Positions 7,545 to 16,293 of a stretch of 64,000 bases of DNA are shown here, piece after piece (position 1 is the first letter of the stretch; each line of letters begins with the position of its first letter). A program made the translations under genes and the position numbers. Location: positions 1,454,001-1,518,000 of the forward strand of contig NZ_JAUSUL010000001.1 of the NCBI RefSeq assembly GCF_030814015.1, given 5' to 3'. The notes beneath the pieces were generated by a model. It was not told the origin of the DNA and searched no databases. It was given only the letters and a program-made list of their open reading frames with translations. The DNA is from Amorphus orientalis. Its GTDB lineage: Bacteria; Pseudomonadota; Alphaproteobacteria; Rhizobiales; Amorphaceae.

Positions 7545-9928
7545 GTGTCGGCACGCTCGATTTCGGCGACGACATGCTCTTCGACCGGCGGCTCAGTTTC
7601 TACCTCCTCCTCGGACGGCGCCGCCTTCACAAGAGGTAGAATCTCCACCTGCTTTTTCTTGAGCTGCGCACGTAACCACTCAAGTCCCTCGGCGATGTAG
7701 CTCGGCACGACGATCGTGTCGAAATTCTCAACCTCCATGACGTCAAGTGCAAACTCAGCCTTCTTGCCGTTCTTGAGGGCGAGGTACATTTTCCCTCCAA
7801 TCGCGACCGCCCCGCCACCATCGGCAATCGCGTCGCGAAACTTGCGGACCAGGCCGGTCCCATCTAGTTCGGCGAAGAAGCTAAGGTTCTCGAACGCCAG
7901 CGCGTCCTCAAACGTATACGGATATGCGACCTCCGGCCCGACGATACCCGGGGACGTCAGACCCAACGGGATCTGATACGCGGCCCGCACAGCAAATAGC
8001 GGGTCGTCGTCCCCATGTAGCGTCTTCATGGCGCCATCAGCTCGCATGAGCTCATCGACGTCGTCGAGCTTCGGCACCCATGTCTTCAACGTCGCATTAT
8101 TGGATTTCTGACCAGCGCCCTTCGCGGGTTGGACGGAGGCGCCGCCCGTTTTATCCAGCGTATCCAGGTCAGTGACGATCAAGGTCAGCAAGCCGAGGTG
8201 ATCAATCAAAGGCTTGAGACGATGCGCGTGGCTTCCTCCGATCTCAAGCAGAGTGATGTAGCACTGGTTGAGTTCGTCGTAGTGCGCTCGGATGAAGTTC
8301 GGGACGAGCATGCGTTCCGCCGGTCCCTCCACCAAAATCGCCGCGTCGGCGAAGAACAGATCCGCGTGCTGGGCCCGAAGATATCGAGTCACGAAACGCT
8401 CGGTCTCACTACCTGGACCGAAAACCTCCGACAGATTGATAACAGTGGAGACTGGCACTTTCGCGGCCATACCCGCAGGTAGCCGCCGGAAGTACCGCAG
8501 GCAAGAGAACGACGTCTCATGCGCGACGTGGCTCGAATGGGTGCTGACCACCAACTGCGTGCGCAGCATTTGACTGTCACCGAGGTCCTCGTGCTCACGC
8601 AGCACCGAATAAGCCTTCTTAATGAAGACTTGCTGGACCTGTGCGTGCAAATGCGCTTCCGGCTCCTCGATCAGGACAAGGTGGAGAGGTTCGGTCGTGG
8701 TCACCGTCGCGCCTGTTGATGCCTTCCCGACACGCATCCAAGCGTCACGAAAGCTCATCAACCGGAATATCATGGAGATCAGGTTTTGATAGCCGAGGCC
8801 GTTATTTGCCTCAGGCAACCGCAACACAGGCGTCGTCGCGCCCTCCTCTGCAATGACGTCTACCTCGAAACTGATCGCCGCGTTGTGGTTGAGACCGTCG
8901 ATAGCTTTTAGACGTGTCGAAACGCGCGGGCGTGGATCGGTTACACCAGGGTATCCCATACCCTCGACCTCGGTGAACGCCGCCTTGAAACTCTCGGTTA
9001 GGCGCTTGTCAAAAGCGTCCTGGGCGGCTTCTATTGCTTGCAACGCGCCAAGGTCCTTCGGATCAGGTCCCTTCGTCGGGTCGAGGTGCTTGGCGTAGTA
9101 GCTTCTGAGCTGGTCGGACAGGCGACTGCCGCTCGCCGCCGTAGGAGCATCATCGTCCTCCGCGGCCTGCTGCTCCTCACCGAAGCCCCTCTGCGCCGGT
9201 ATGTCATGAACGCGGATCAGGCCGCTCAGCGGATCACCATCGATCGGCCGAGAACCGCCCGGAAGGACCTGCGGACGCGCCAGGGATTTTGCAGGAGCGA
9301 GAAGCTGACCCGGATCTAGCGAATAGGCCCGAATAGTGAAGTGCGTCGACAAACGCTTGCTCAAAAAATCGATCAGACTCTCGGGCCAGATCGTCAGCTT
9401 GGGCGGAATAGCAGGCGGATCAGCGTCAGGATTCTCCGCCGCTGCGGCCGCGATGGCTGCCGCTCTCATCGTCTCAGCATCGCTCACCGCACCCATGTAC
9501 TCCTTGTACAAGAGCGCAAGATCCTTCGGCTCGTAGCGCAGCCGAACACCAAGCCTTCCGCCCGCCCAATCCAAGGTCGGGATGAGGTCGCGAACGTGGT
9601 GCATCTCGCCCGCTTCGACATGCAGCCACAGATCCAGCGTCGGCAATACGCTAACCCAGGGATCAACAACTAGGTCGACGATTTCCTCCGCGTTCCGGGC
9701 AGCTGCCCAGCTTTCGCCGAGCTGAATAATCGTGGGCCAATGGCACAGCGTGAAATCGTGCATTTCGAATGGACAACGGCGCGGCGACAGGAAGCGGCGT
9801 AGCGCCAGCATCGCCGACGTCTTGCCGCTGTTATTTGCGCCTACGAAAAGCGTGGTCTTGTTCGAAAGGTCGACGCGTGTCGACAACAACTTCCGGAAAT
9901 TGGCGATCTCCAAGAATTCAATATGCAC
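7541..9928 (-). CDS. OLD-family ATPase/TOPRIM nuclease, GajA-type
   Basis: 795 residues. The N-terminal half is an ABC-type ATPase: Walker A GANNSGKT at residues 30-37, signature NNGLGYQN at about 375-382, Walker B LVLIEEPE at 417-424, and the H-loop STHSSH at 462-467. The C-terminal half is TOPRIM: ILVEGPAE with Glu534, then VTDLD with Asp587 and Asp589 as metal ligands. This is a class 2 OLD nuclease, the class encoded beside UvrD-like helicases. It is longer than the founding GajA (about 580 residues); the extra length lies in an Ala/Pro-rich insert at about 150-290 and an acidic tail after 750. In Gabija the ATPase senses nucleotide depletion and gates a DNA nicking activity. This gene is upstream in a two-gene operon. 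Confidence 0.85.
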   Translation of the reverse strand: MHIEFLEIANFRKLLSTRVDLSNKTTLFVGANNSGKTSAMLALRRFLSPRRCPFEMHDFTLCHWPTIIQLGESWAAARNAEEIVDLVVDPWVSVLPTLDLWLHVEAGEMHHVRDLIPTLDWAGGRLGVRLRYEPKDLALLYKEYMGAVSDAETMRAAAIAAAAAENPDADPPAIPPKLTIWPESLIDFLSKRLSTHFTIRAYSLDPGQLLAPAKSLARPQVLPGGSRPIDGDPLSGLIRVHDIPAQRGFGEEQQAAEDDDAPTAASGSRLSDQLRSYYAKHLDPTKGPDPKDLGALQAIEAAQDAFDKRLTESFKAAFTEVEGMGYPGVTDPRPRVSTRLKAIDGLNHNAAISFEVDVIAEEGATTPVLRLPEANNGLGYQNLISMIFRLMSFRDAWMRVGKASTGATVTTTEPLHLVLIEEPEAHLHAQVQQVFIKKAYSVLREHEDLGDSQMLRTQLVVSTHSSHVAHETSFSCLRYFRRLPAGMAAKVPVSTVINLSEVFGPGSETERFVTRYLRAQHADLFFADAAILVEGPAERMLVPNFIRAHYDELNQCYITLLEIGGSHAHRLKPLIDHLGLLTLIVTDLDTLDKTGGASVQPAKGAGQKSNNATLKTWVPKLDDVDELMRADGAMKTLHGDDDPLFAVRAAYQIPLGLTSPGIVGPEVAYPYTFEDALAFENLSFFAELDGTGLVRKFRDAIADGGGAVAIGGKMYLALKNGKKAEFALDVMEVENFDTIVVPSYIAEGLEWLRAQLKKKQVEILPLVKAAPSEEEVETEPPVEEHVVAEIERADT

Positions 9929-10122
9929 GCCTGTGCCTCCCGCCCGGTCTGCGTCAGCACTAGATCATAGCGAAACGCCACAAACTACCCGGCCTCATGA
10001 GCGTCCATTTAATAGATTCGGAACAGTAGGGCGCATTTCCGCTGTTTATCGAGACGAGCCCGAGTGTCCGTTTTCGGGCATGGACAAATCGGGCCTGAAC
10101 GACCGGGATGGGCGCTATCCGG

Positions 10123-10596
10123 TCATTCGGCAGGGTCCTTCCGCTCACCCTTGGCGACGATCTGCAACACGTCATCTTGCAAGGGCCGCTGCAGGGTTGC
10201 CGCCTCTGACCACTCAGCGCGCATCCAGAGATCCATCTCCTCGGCTGTCGTCAGGATGACCGGCATCGCCTTGGGGTGGATGGGTCCGAAGATAGCGTTC
10301 GGCTCGCACGTCAGGAACGAGTAGAGCTGGTGTTCGCCTTCGACCGGGTCGCCCTTCGTGCCGCGGGTTCGGGCCCATGTGCACCACATGCCCGCGAACG
10401 CGAACAGCGGCCGGCTCTCGTCGAGAGCGAACCAGGTCGGCGTCTTGCGCGGCTTGGTGTCCTCGTACTCACAGAATGACGCCGCGGGCACCGGGCACCG
10501 GTGCTCTGGACCGAGCCTCCGGCGCGAGCGCGAGCACTTCGTCTTGAGGACGTTGGTCACGGGCCAATCGCCGAATGCCCTTTCGACGGTATTCAT
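10123..10596 (-). pseudogene. SRAP (YedK/HMCES-like) gene lacking its N-terminus
   Basis: The readable part (157 residues) matches the last two thirds of an SRAP protein: VTNV near residue 13 with the active-site Asn, SFCEYE with the catalytic Glu at about residue 43, LFAFAGMW, and HPKAMPVILTT with the conserved His. SRAP enzymes crosslink to abasic sites in single-stranded DNA through Cys2 of an N-terminal MCG. That first third is absent, and the frame upstream has no match, so catalysis is lost. A second, smaller fragment of the same family is at about 5211-5328, on the other side of the Gabija-like pair. No ribosome site precedes the first available ATG. Confidence 0.75.
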
Positions 10597-10705
10597 GCCA
10601 CAAAAGCGGGCGCAATTTATGATTGTTCAGACCCCACTCCTAGTTATGATAGTTCTCGCGAATAGGCCGCTTACACGCGGGGCATTTCTTAGGAGGGCAA
10701 AAAAT

Positions 10706-11500
10706 TTGCGCCAGCTGCTAAGCCTCTCGATCGTAATTTTGGTCGCTTTTTTCTATCTGAGTTCAGCAAGCGCAAAAGAACTGGATGGAGAAAAACTTGA
10801 GGAGATTAGAGCTTTTGCGACCAAATTTTGTGGAGAGTTTTATAGATCGGGATCAGCAAAGGGGGTTGAGCTAGGCGTCGATGCGAAGGCAGAAATTGAT
10901 TCATTCCTCAAAAAATATCTATCGCTTGGCTTGGGAGCATCAGCGCAGTATAAATCTGATGAATATATAGGTGTGTTGCAGGAGGATTTGGCTTCGGAAT
11001 TAAGCGATATTAGAGATTGCAAGTTGACCATTTGGAGAAGTCTGATTGAAGTAATTGAAGGAGATGGCAATTCATTTGAAGACAGCGTTCGCAGTTTTTC
11101 TGGATATGTTGGAAATTATTCCACAGATATTGAAAGTAATATCAAGTTTCTTGATTTTATTCACGAGAGTGATGATAACATAGTGTACCTGGACATAGAG
11201 TTTAGTTATTATGATGTAGTGCCTTCTATGTGTGGGTATACATATTCCGGACTGTTGGGGAAGACGGCAGATTTAGGGGTTTTCCCGCTTATTGTTTCCG
11301 AAGAGGACGTTCCGGATTTTTCTAAAGGCGCTTTAGGCCAGTGCGATTTCCCAATTATTGTATCATTCCCTGATGACTCTCTTATTCATAAGCGATGGAT
11401 TGGTGGAGGGCAGGATTATTTTAGAATAAAAGGCAAATTCAGCTATTCAATAACCAGTTTTGGTTACAGCTTTACGATGATCGATTTTTCTCCGATGTAA
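10706..11500 (+). CDS. AT-rich gene for a secreted protein, TTG start
   Basis: 264 residues, unknown function. I start at TTG because AGGAGG ends 9 bases before it and the product then has an ideal signal peptide (RQLLSLSIVILVAFFYL, cleavage after SASA). The frame is open further upstream but would read through the SRAP relic. The mature protein is acidic and mostly beta-like in its second half, with three Cys (FCGEFY, RDCKLT and SMCGYT regions) plus a fourth in GQCDF. The gene is strikingly AT-rich compared with its neighbours and uses codons such as ATA, TTA and AGA freely, which indicates recent transfer from a low-GC donor. It is transcribed away from the defence pair. Confidence 0.7.
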   Translation: MRQLLSLSIVILVAFFYLSSASAKELDGEKLEEIRAFATKFCGEFYRSGSAKGVELGVDAKAEIDSFLKKYLSLGLGASAQYKSDEYIGVLQEDLASELSDIRDCKLTIWRSLIEVIEGDGNSFEDSVRSFSGYVGNYSTDIESNIKFLDFIHESDDNIVYLDIEFSYYDVVPSMCGYTYSGLLGKTADLGVFPLIVSEEDVPDFSKGALGQCDFPIIVSFPDDSLIHKRWIGGGQDYFRIKGKFSYSITSFGYSFTMIDFSPM

Positions 11501-11766
11501 GTAATGTTCGATTTATCTAATTTAATAACACTGTTGGCTTTTTCTTCGGTTTCGGGTCATCGATGCTAGGGTTCGGCTATTCTACGTAAGTGAGTTGTGG
11601 ATGTGTGCTGCCGTAATGTCGGACATGCCGGAGGTGCAATGTTCGATCAGGTGCCGCGACGTTCCAGGCGGGTCCGGCGCGATTCGATGGTCTGTCTTGC
11701 TTCACGCGAGAACTGTTCATTGCCAGCGCCGCCATAACCGGTAGCGCGCGGCGTATGGTCTTCCCT

Positions 11767-11988
11767 CTAGTTGTCGGCACTGGGGGCTGAGGATCGCTTC
11801 GCCTCTGACAATCTTGCGACGGATTCGTCGTGGGCTATGTCCAGGAGATAAGCCAGCAGCTCCTGACCGGAAGCGGCGGCGAGATCGCGCAGCTCGCGGG
11901 TCTTCTCCGCCAAGTAGGTTGCGTTGGTGATCATGTCGGCGCTGTCTGGTGGCATCAGCGAAGCTCTGAGGGCGGCGTCACGGCTCAT
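11767..11988 (-). CDS. Small protein, paralogue of the preceding gene
   Basis: 73 residues. Central segment YLAEKTRELRDLAAASGQEL, then LLAYLLDIAHDES, then a charged tail. The start ATG overlaps the end of the upstream small gene by 11 bases. The core aligns with that gene: Y-x-A-x(3)-[KR]ELR-x-LA, then a gap, then L-x-YLL and an acidic pair. The protein is predicted all-helical with no membrane segment. Function unknown. Similar short proteins are often annotated only as hypothetical in alphaproteobacterial accessory regions. Confidence 0.6.
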   Translation of the reverse strand: MSRDAALRASLMPPDSADMITNATYLAEKTRELRDLAAASGQELLAYLLDIAHDESVARLSEAKRSSAPSADN

Positions 11989-12157
11989 CCTCGAACGTGT
12001 GGTAGGAGGCTTCCTCCACCGATAAGAGCAGCAGGTAACCCAAAAAAAACATGTCCGCGTTGATGGCCAAGGTCCGCAATTCTTTGCAGATTGCCGCGAC
12101 GTACTCTGCGGTTGCGGGGGCGGCCGGATCTCGCTCTCCCGGATTGTGACCTTCCAT
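11978..12157 (-). CDS. Small protein, first of an overlapping paralogous pair
   Basis: 59 residues, below usual gene-calling size. A strong ribosome site (GGGAGGGG) lies just before the ATG. The N-terminal 17 residues are Pro/Ala-rich and charged; then EYVAAICKELRTLAINADMF and a hydrophobic stretch LGYLLLLSVEEAS. The core matches the downstream 73-residue protein, so the pair arose by tandem duplication and is coupled by overlap. It may form a heteromer, but that is inference. Confidence 0.6.
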   Translation of the reverse strand: MEGHNPGERDPAAPATAEYVAAICKELRTLAINADMFFLGYLLLLSVEEASYHTFEDEP

Positions 12158-12276
12158 TTTCCCCTCCCTTTGTCAGGGAAAGTGGACACTATTTTTACGA
12201 GAATCGGAACCAAGAAAAATAACTATAAAGTGCAGTCTTGTCGATTTTTTGGCTCAGCTGACACTGAGGGAAGCGA

Positions 12277-12597
12277 TTAGCCGTAGCCCGACACCGGAGC
12301 GTGCAGGTGATAGTCGACCCGCTCGCCGCAGACCGTGCACCGGATCCGCAGGTGGCCTTTGAGGAACGACCTGTCGGGTCCGCAGCGCGCGATCAGCGTG
12401 TCCAGGTCGAGATATCCCTGCCGGCCACACTCGCACCACGCATAGAGGCGGTGGTCGTGGTCGCGGAGGTCACCGAGAGTGGCAATCCTGATCGAGCGGG
12501 GCGGGGACATGGGGCCGATGATGCCGGGTCGGCCTGAGAACGGATAGGCAACATACTGTACGGGATTTGTACGAGCTTGGCCTAACTTCAGGTACAT
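12277..12597 (-). CDS. Small Cys-rich (zinc-ribbon-like) protein
   Basis: 106 residues with the chosen start, which has GGGAG about 8 bases upstream; an internal ATG at 12510 would give 77 residues. The C-terminal 55 residues carry WCECG, then a spacer with ARCG, then IRCTVCG, the spacing of a zinc ribbon (CxC and CxxC). The segment between is LYAWCECGRQGYLDLDTLIA, typical of small proteins in alphaproteobacterial prophages and islands. DNA or RNA binding is possible but not shown. It lies immediately upstream of the tRNA-Ser gene, on the opposite strand. Confidence 0.5.
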   Translation of the reverse strand: MYLKLGQARTNPVQYVAYPFSGRPGIIGPMSPPRSIRIATLGDLRDHDHRLYAWCECGRQGYLDLDTLIARCGPDRSFLKGHLRIRCTVCGERVDYHLHAPVSGYG

Positions 12598-12708
12598 GTT
12601 CCGCTCCCGTTCGCATCTCAACGCGTTCGAGAGACCGGTGGATCTGAAGCCCTTTGCTTCCCGAAAGCCTTGACCTGCGGGGTCTTCGCGTCTACCCACG
12701 GCCCGTTC

Positions 12709-12799
12709 GGAGACGTGGCCGAGTGGTCGAAGGCGCTCCCCTGCTAAGGGAGTAGGCGGCAAAACCGTCTCGAGGGTTCGAATCCCTCCGTCTCCGCCA
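12709..12799 (+). tRNA. tRNA-Ser (anticodon GCT)
   Basis: Acceptor GGAGACG (12709-12715) pairs with CGTCTCC (12789-12795), followed by G and an encoded CCA. The anticodon loop is CTGCTAA, giving GCT (reads AGC/AGU). A long variable arm (about TAGGCGGCAAAACCGTCTC) and the T arm GGGTTCGAATCCC are present, as in class II serine tRNAs. The integrase gene lies just past the 3' end, so this is the probable attachment site of the element to the right. Confidence 0.95.
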
Positions 12800-12911
12800 C
12801 GCCGCCTCTGTTTAAATCCCTGATATTCCTATCTTTTAAAGGATTTCCTTGACTATCCCGCGCTGAGTCGGCCAAATATCGTCCAACATTTTGTCCAACA
12901 ACGGGTCCGCC
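12800..12911 (+). promoter_or_regulatory. Integrase upstream region with repeated GTCCAACA
   Basis: GTCCAACA occurs at 12881-12888 and again at 12893-12900, a 12-base period, just before the integrase start. Such short direct repeats next to att are commonly arm-type integrase or excisionase sites. The tRNA 3' end immediately left would be the core site. I could not find a second copy of the tRNA end in the window. Confidence 0.4.
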
Positions 12912-14216
12912 ATGGGCGCCTTTCTCGGCAGACGCGACGGCTACTGGTGCTACGTCCGGCGCGTGCCGAGCGAGATCACCGAGCTCGATGGGCGCGGCAT
13001 CATCAAGCTGTCGACGCGAATCCGTATCGCCGACGACCCCAGGGCCATACGCGCCCGGAAGGTGGTCGCGCGACTCAATGCCGAGACGGAGACCTATTGG
13101 CGTGATCTGAGATCGGCCGAGACCGCGAATGTCAGCGAGCGTTACCGGGCGGCCTGCCGTCGAGCCCGCGCTTTGGGCTTCGACTATGCGCCGGCGGCCG
13201 AGGTCGCGGAGCGTGATCTCGACGAGATTGCCAGTCGCCTGGCCGCAGCGGTCCGTGCGGGACAATCTGACGGGGTCACGCGGCCGGCCGTCCTGGGCGC
13301 GGTCCCAAAGCCGACGTTTAGGGTGTCGACGCTCCTTGAGGCGTTTGAGGACGTCATGCGCCCGTCTCTGGCCTCGATGTCAGAGGACCAGCGCCGCAAG
13401 TGGCGCAACCCCAAGCGCCGGGCGATCGCCAACCTTCTGACGGTCATCGGGGACAAGGACCTTTTGGAGATCACCCGCGGCGACGCGTTGGACTTCCGGG
13501 CCTGGTGGGCGGACCGCGTTCTCGTCGAAGAGGTCCAGATCGCGACCGCCAACAAGGACATCGGCCACCTGAACAAGATGCTGCGCACCCTCGATCAGCA
13601 GCATCGCCTCGGGCTTGATCCCGTGTTCGCCCAGTTGCGGATGGAAGGCGAAGAAGCTCGGTCCCGCTCCGCCTTCGAGCCGGACTTCGTCGCCGCCCGC
13701 CTGCTTGCCCCCAATGCCCTCGACGGCCTGAACGACGAGGCTCGGGCAATCATCTATCTGATGGCCGAGACCGGCCTGCGCGTGTCCGAAGCAACGAGCC
13801 TGACCTCAGAGACGATCAAGCTGAACCACGAGGTGCCCCACGTTCAGATCCGCGGGATCGGCCGCAAGCTCAAGACGCCCCAGTCGGAGCGGGACATCCC
13901 ATTGGTCGGCGTGGCGCTCTCGGCAATGCAACGCCATCCGTCGGGTTTTCCCCGCTATCTGGACAATGCTGCGTCCCTCTCTGCCCTGGTGAACAAGGCC
14001 CTGGAGACCCGCGACCTCCGGCCGACGAAGAACCACACCCTTTATTCCCTAAGGCACACTTTCGAGGATCGGCTTGGCGCGGCCTCGATCCCGGAGAAGA
14101 TTGTCGCCGCCCTGATGGGCCACAAATACTATCGGCCCAAATACGGATCCGGTCCGAGCCTCACCATGAAGCGCGATGCGCTGGAGAAGATCGCGTTTCA
14201 GGTGGAGCTCGTATAG
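12912..14216 (+). CDS. Tyrosine site-specific integrase
   Basis: 434 residues. N-terminal arm-binding region, core-binding helices at about 140-240, catalytic domain from about 255. Catalytic residues: Arg290 in TGLRVSE, Arg381 in the SLRHTF box (the usual first His of HxxR is Tyr here), His404 in ALMGHK, and Tyr411 in RPKYGS as probable nucleophile. The ATG at 12912 is chosen over an in-frame TTG seven codons earlier. Location beside a tRNA 3' end and in front of mobilization genes identifies it as the integrase of an integrative element. Confidence 0.88.
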   Translation: MGAFLGRRDGYWCYVRRVPSEITELDGRGIIKLSTRIRIADDPRAIRARKVVARLNAETETYWRDLRSAETANVSERYRAACRRARALGFDYAPAAEVAERDLDEIASRLAAAVRAGQSDGVTRPAVLGAVPKPTFRVSTLLEAFEDVMRPSLASMSEDQRRKWRNPKRRAIANLLTVIGDKDLLEITRGDALDFRAWWADRVLVEEVQIATANKDIGHLNKMLRTLDQQHRLGLDPVFAQLRMEGEEARSRSAFEPDFVAARLLAPNALDGLNDEARAIIYLMAETGLRVSEATSLTSETIKLNHEVPHVQIRGIGRKLKTPQSERDIPLVGVALSAMQRHPSGFPRYLDNAASLSALVNKALETRDLRPTKNHTLYSLRHTFEDRLGAASIPEKIVAALMGHKYYRPKYGSGPSLTMKRDALEKIAFQVELV

Positions 14217-14434
14217 GCGGCCAGGAGCCGCCTGGCGCGGTCCTGGAGCTCGCTCGCTTTCCGAGCAGCCCTCAGCTCCCTTTCGATCCGCTCGAAGATG
14301 GGACCATAGACCGCCCCGTCCTCCTGCATGCACCAGGCGCAGGCAATCAGCATCCATTCCAGCACCTCGGTGGTGACGGGATCACCCGGATCCCAGTCGT
14401 CCGGCGGTGCGGGCGGGGGTGTCGTGTCCGTCAT
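14198..14434 (-). CDS. Small hypothetical protein, convergent with the integrase
   Basis: 78 residues. Acidic Pro-rich start (MTDTTPPPAPPDDWDPGDPV), then an amphipathic helix with CAWCMQEDG and a charged Arg-rich helix (RIERELRAARKASELQDRAR). Its 3' end overlaps the integrase 3' end by 19 bases on the opposite strand. GAGG precedes the ATG. No family was recognised; the codon use looks genuine. Confidence 0.5.
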   Translation of the reverse strand: MTDTTPPPAPPDDWDPGDPVTTEVLEWMLIACAWCMQEDGAVYGPIFERIERELRAARKASELQDRARRLLAAYTSST

Positions 14435-14568
14435 CGCAGCCTCGCGATGATATGGCGCTGACCGGGATTTGCGCGCTCAAGTTTGCCGCTCGATTGGGCG
14501 GGCTGGTCCGCGCCGGACCGGACGCAATTCGCCCGTCGGGATCCCCACGTCTTGACGCAGGCCATGTC

Positions 14569-16293
14569 TCACCTGCGCCGCTCTGGCATGAAGGCGGGCC
14601 GCTGTGCGGGCCAGTTTTCGTAGGGCCAGACCAGCTTGCCGACAGTGGTGTGCGCGATGAGCAGGCCCTCGACGCCATTCTTCTGCTTTCTGAGGCGCGA
14701 GAGCTCGCTCGGATGGACGACGTCCTGAGTACGGCTCACCTCGCGAACTCTCTTGGTCCCGTCGCCGGCGATCGTCTCTTCAAAGAAACTGATCTCCTGG
14801 GTGCCGATCCAGTGGTCGCAAATGGTTTTGTTGGCTGGAGAGCCGGCGAGGTTCAAGACGATACGCGTGGAAAGGAGATTGAGGTAAACGTCCCGCCCGG
14901 CCTCACCGTAATTCTCCGTGAGTTGGTCGATCGACTGGAGTGTGATGATCGCTCGCGCATTCTTTTCGCGGCCGACTTCAAGAACAGCCTTGAAGCTGTC
15001 GAGCTTAATTTGGGCAAACTCGTCCATCACGAACCAAGTCTGGATCGAGGGGTCGGCTTTGTATTTTGGACTGCCGATCCGCCGCGAGAGTGTCTCAAAG
15101 ACGCCCCGGAGCCACCGCTCTGAGAAGTCAGGCTTGTCTGCGTGGCGCTGCAGGATGAGCGTCTTCGGCGTATTCGAGCGGCCATCGAGCCACTCTCTGA
15201 GCGAGAGCCGATATTCTGGAGGCGTGCCCTCCCAAGCGTCGATCAGCCCTGACAGCAGCTGAAACACCGGCGCGAGCGTACTGACCGTGAAGCTGTTCGA
15301 TGTCGGACTATCGCTTCCGTCCGCCGTTTTTCCCTGCAGAAGTCGGGCTGCGACTGGGTAGTGTCGCTCCAGGAGACTGGTCAGATCTTTGGTGGGCAGC
15401 AGAAGCGTTTCTGCGATATCGCCCCAGGACCAAGCGCCGGGCTTCTTAGCCTGAAGAGCCCGTACGACGCCGGCGAGCACGAGACGAGCCCCTTCGCTCC
15501 AGATGGGTTCCTTGGAGTCAGGGATCAGGCTATGTGCGAGAGCGTCGGCCAGGTCGCCACTGTCGATGTCGCGCGCGACATCCCATGCCCAACTACGGGC
15601 GTCGCCGGGTGAGAGCAAGACTGCGTCGCCCGGAAACTGCTCCGTAAACACGCCTTTTTCATCGAGAATTATCAGTCGATCACCCCGATCATGAAGCTGT
15701 CTAATTAGTCGTCGAACGATGATTGTCTTGCCGCTTGCTTGGCTTCCAACTATCCCGATGCCGCCCTCTTCTGGATGGGCGCCCTGATATACCTTCGGCG
15801 CGATCTCCAACGGAGCCGGACGACGGCCGGGGCGTAGTTCGGCTTTCAGCCGCGCTGTCGCGGCCTGGCCCTCGGCGAACGTTCTGCCTTTGACGATGCG
15901 GTACCGCGGGCGGCCGGGAATGAGCTGCGCGACGCGCCACGCAAAGACCCCCGCCGAACAGCCGCCAACAATTACGGCAGCAAGTAAAATACTCAGAAGC
16001 CCGGATGCGCCCTGGCTCGTCTGGGCCCAGTACGCGGAAACCGTCGGGTGCGGGACGGGGAGAAGCGCCTCAAGCCACGGCCGATAGCTGATCAGTCGAT
16101 CGAACACGGCACCATATGTGTAAGCCGAGACGCTGCCGAAGTGGCCATGTTGAATGTGCGCCTCAGAAGGCGGAACCACAATGACCGTGAGCGTGAGCGT
16201 GAACCACGCTGCGCTCGCATACAGAGCCAGGGCGACCACGCCAGCCAGGGCGGAGACCAGGCACCTATCGGCATAAGAGAGGTTCGCCATCAT
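14569..16293 (-). CDS. Conjugative coupling protein (TraD/TraG-type ATPase)
   Basis: 574 residues. Two N-terminal membrane helices (about residues 10-38 and 97-118) anchor a cytoplasmic RecA-like motor: Walker A GSQASGKT at 183-190, Walker B WFVMDE at 420-425, and LITLQSIDQL-type arginine-finger text after it. Coupling proteins feed relaxase-bound DNA into a type IV secretion channel. The first ATG of ATGATGG overlaps the stop of the upstream gene by four bases, which fixes the start. It ends a three-gene coupled operon (ParA-like, small membrane protein, coupling protein). No secretion channel genes are nearby, so the element probably borrows one. Confidence 0.85.
   Translation of the reverse strand: MMANLSYADRCLVSALAGVVALALYASAAWFTLTLTVIVVPPSEAHIQHGHFGSVSAYTYGAVFDRLISYRPWLEALLPVPHPTVSAYWAQTSQGASGLLSILLAAVIVGGCSAGVFAWRVAQLIPGRPRYRIVKGRTFAEGQAATARLKAELRPGRRPAPLEIAPKVYQGAHPEEGGIGIVGSQASGKTIIVRRLIRQLHDRGDRLIILDEKGVFTEQFPGDAVLLSPGDARSWAWDVARDIDSGDLADALAHSLIPDSKEPIWSEGARLVLAGVVRALQAKKPGAWSWGDIAETLLLPTKDLTSLLERHYPVAARLLQGKTADGSDSPTSNSFTVSTLAPVFQLLSGLIDAWEGTPPEYRLSLREWLDGRSNTPKTLILQRHADKPDFSERWLRGVFETLSRRIGSPKYKADPSIQTWFVMDEFAQIKLDSFKAVLEVGREKNARAIITLQSIDQLTENYGEAGRDVYLNLLSTRIVLNLAGSPANKTICDHWIGTQEISFFEETIAGDGTKRVREVSRTQDVVHPSELSRLRKQKNGVEGLLIAHTTVGKLVWPYENWPAQRPAFMPERRR

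Noticed and set aside
12709-12799. Prophage to the left being integrated at tRNA-Ser
   Set aside because: The integrase and tRNA 3' end face right, so the element at this site extends rightward; the prophage end at 4.4 kb is not linked to it by any visible repeat.
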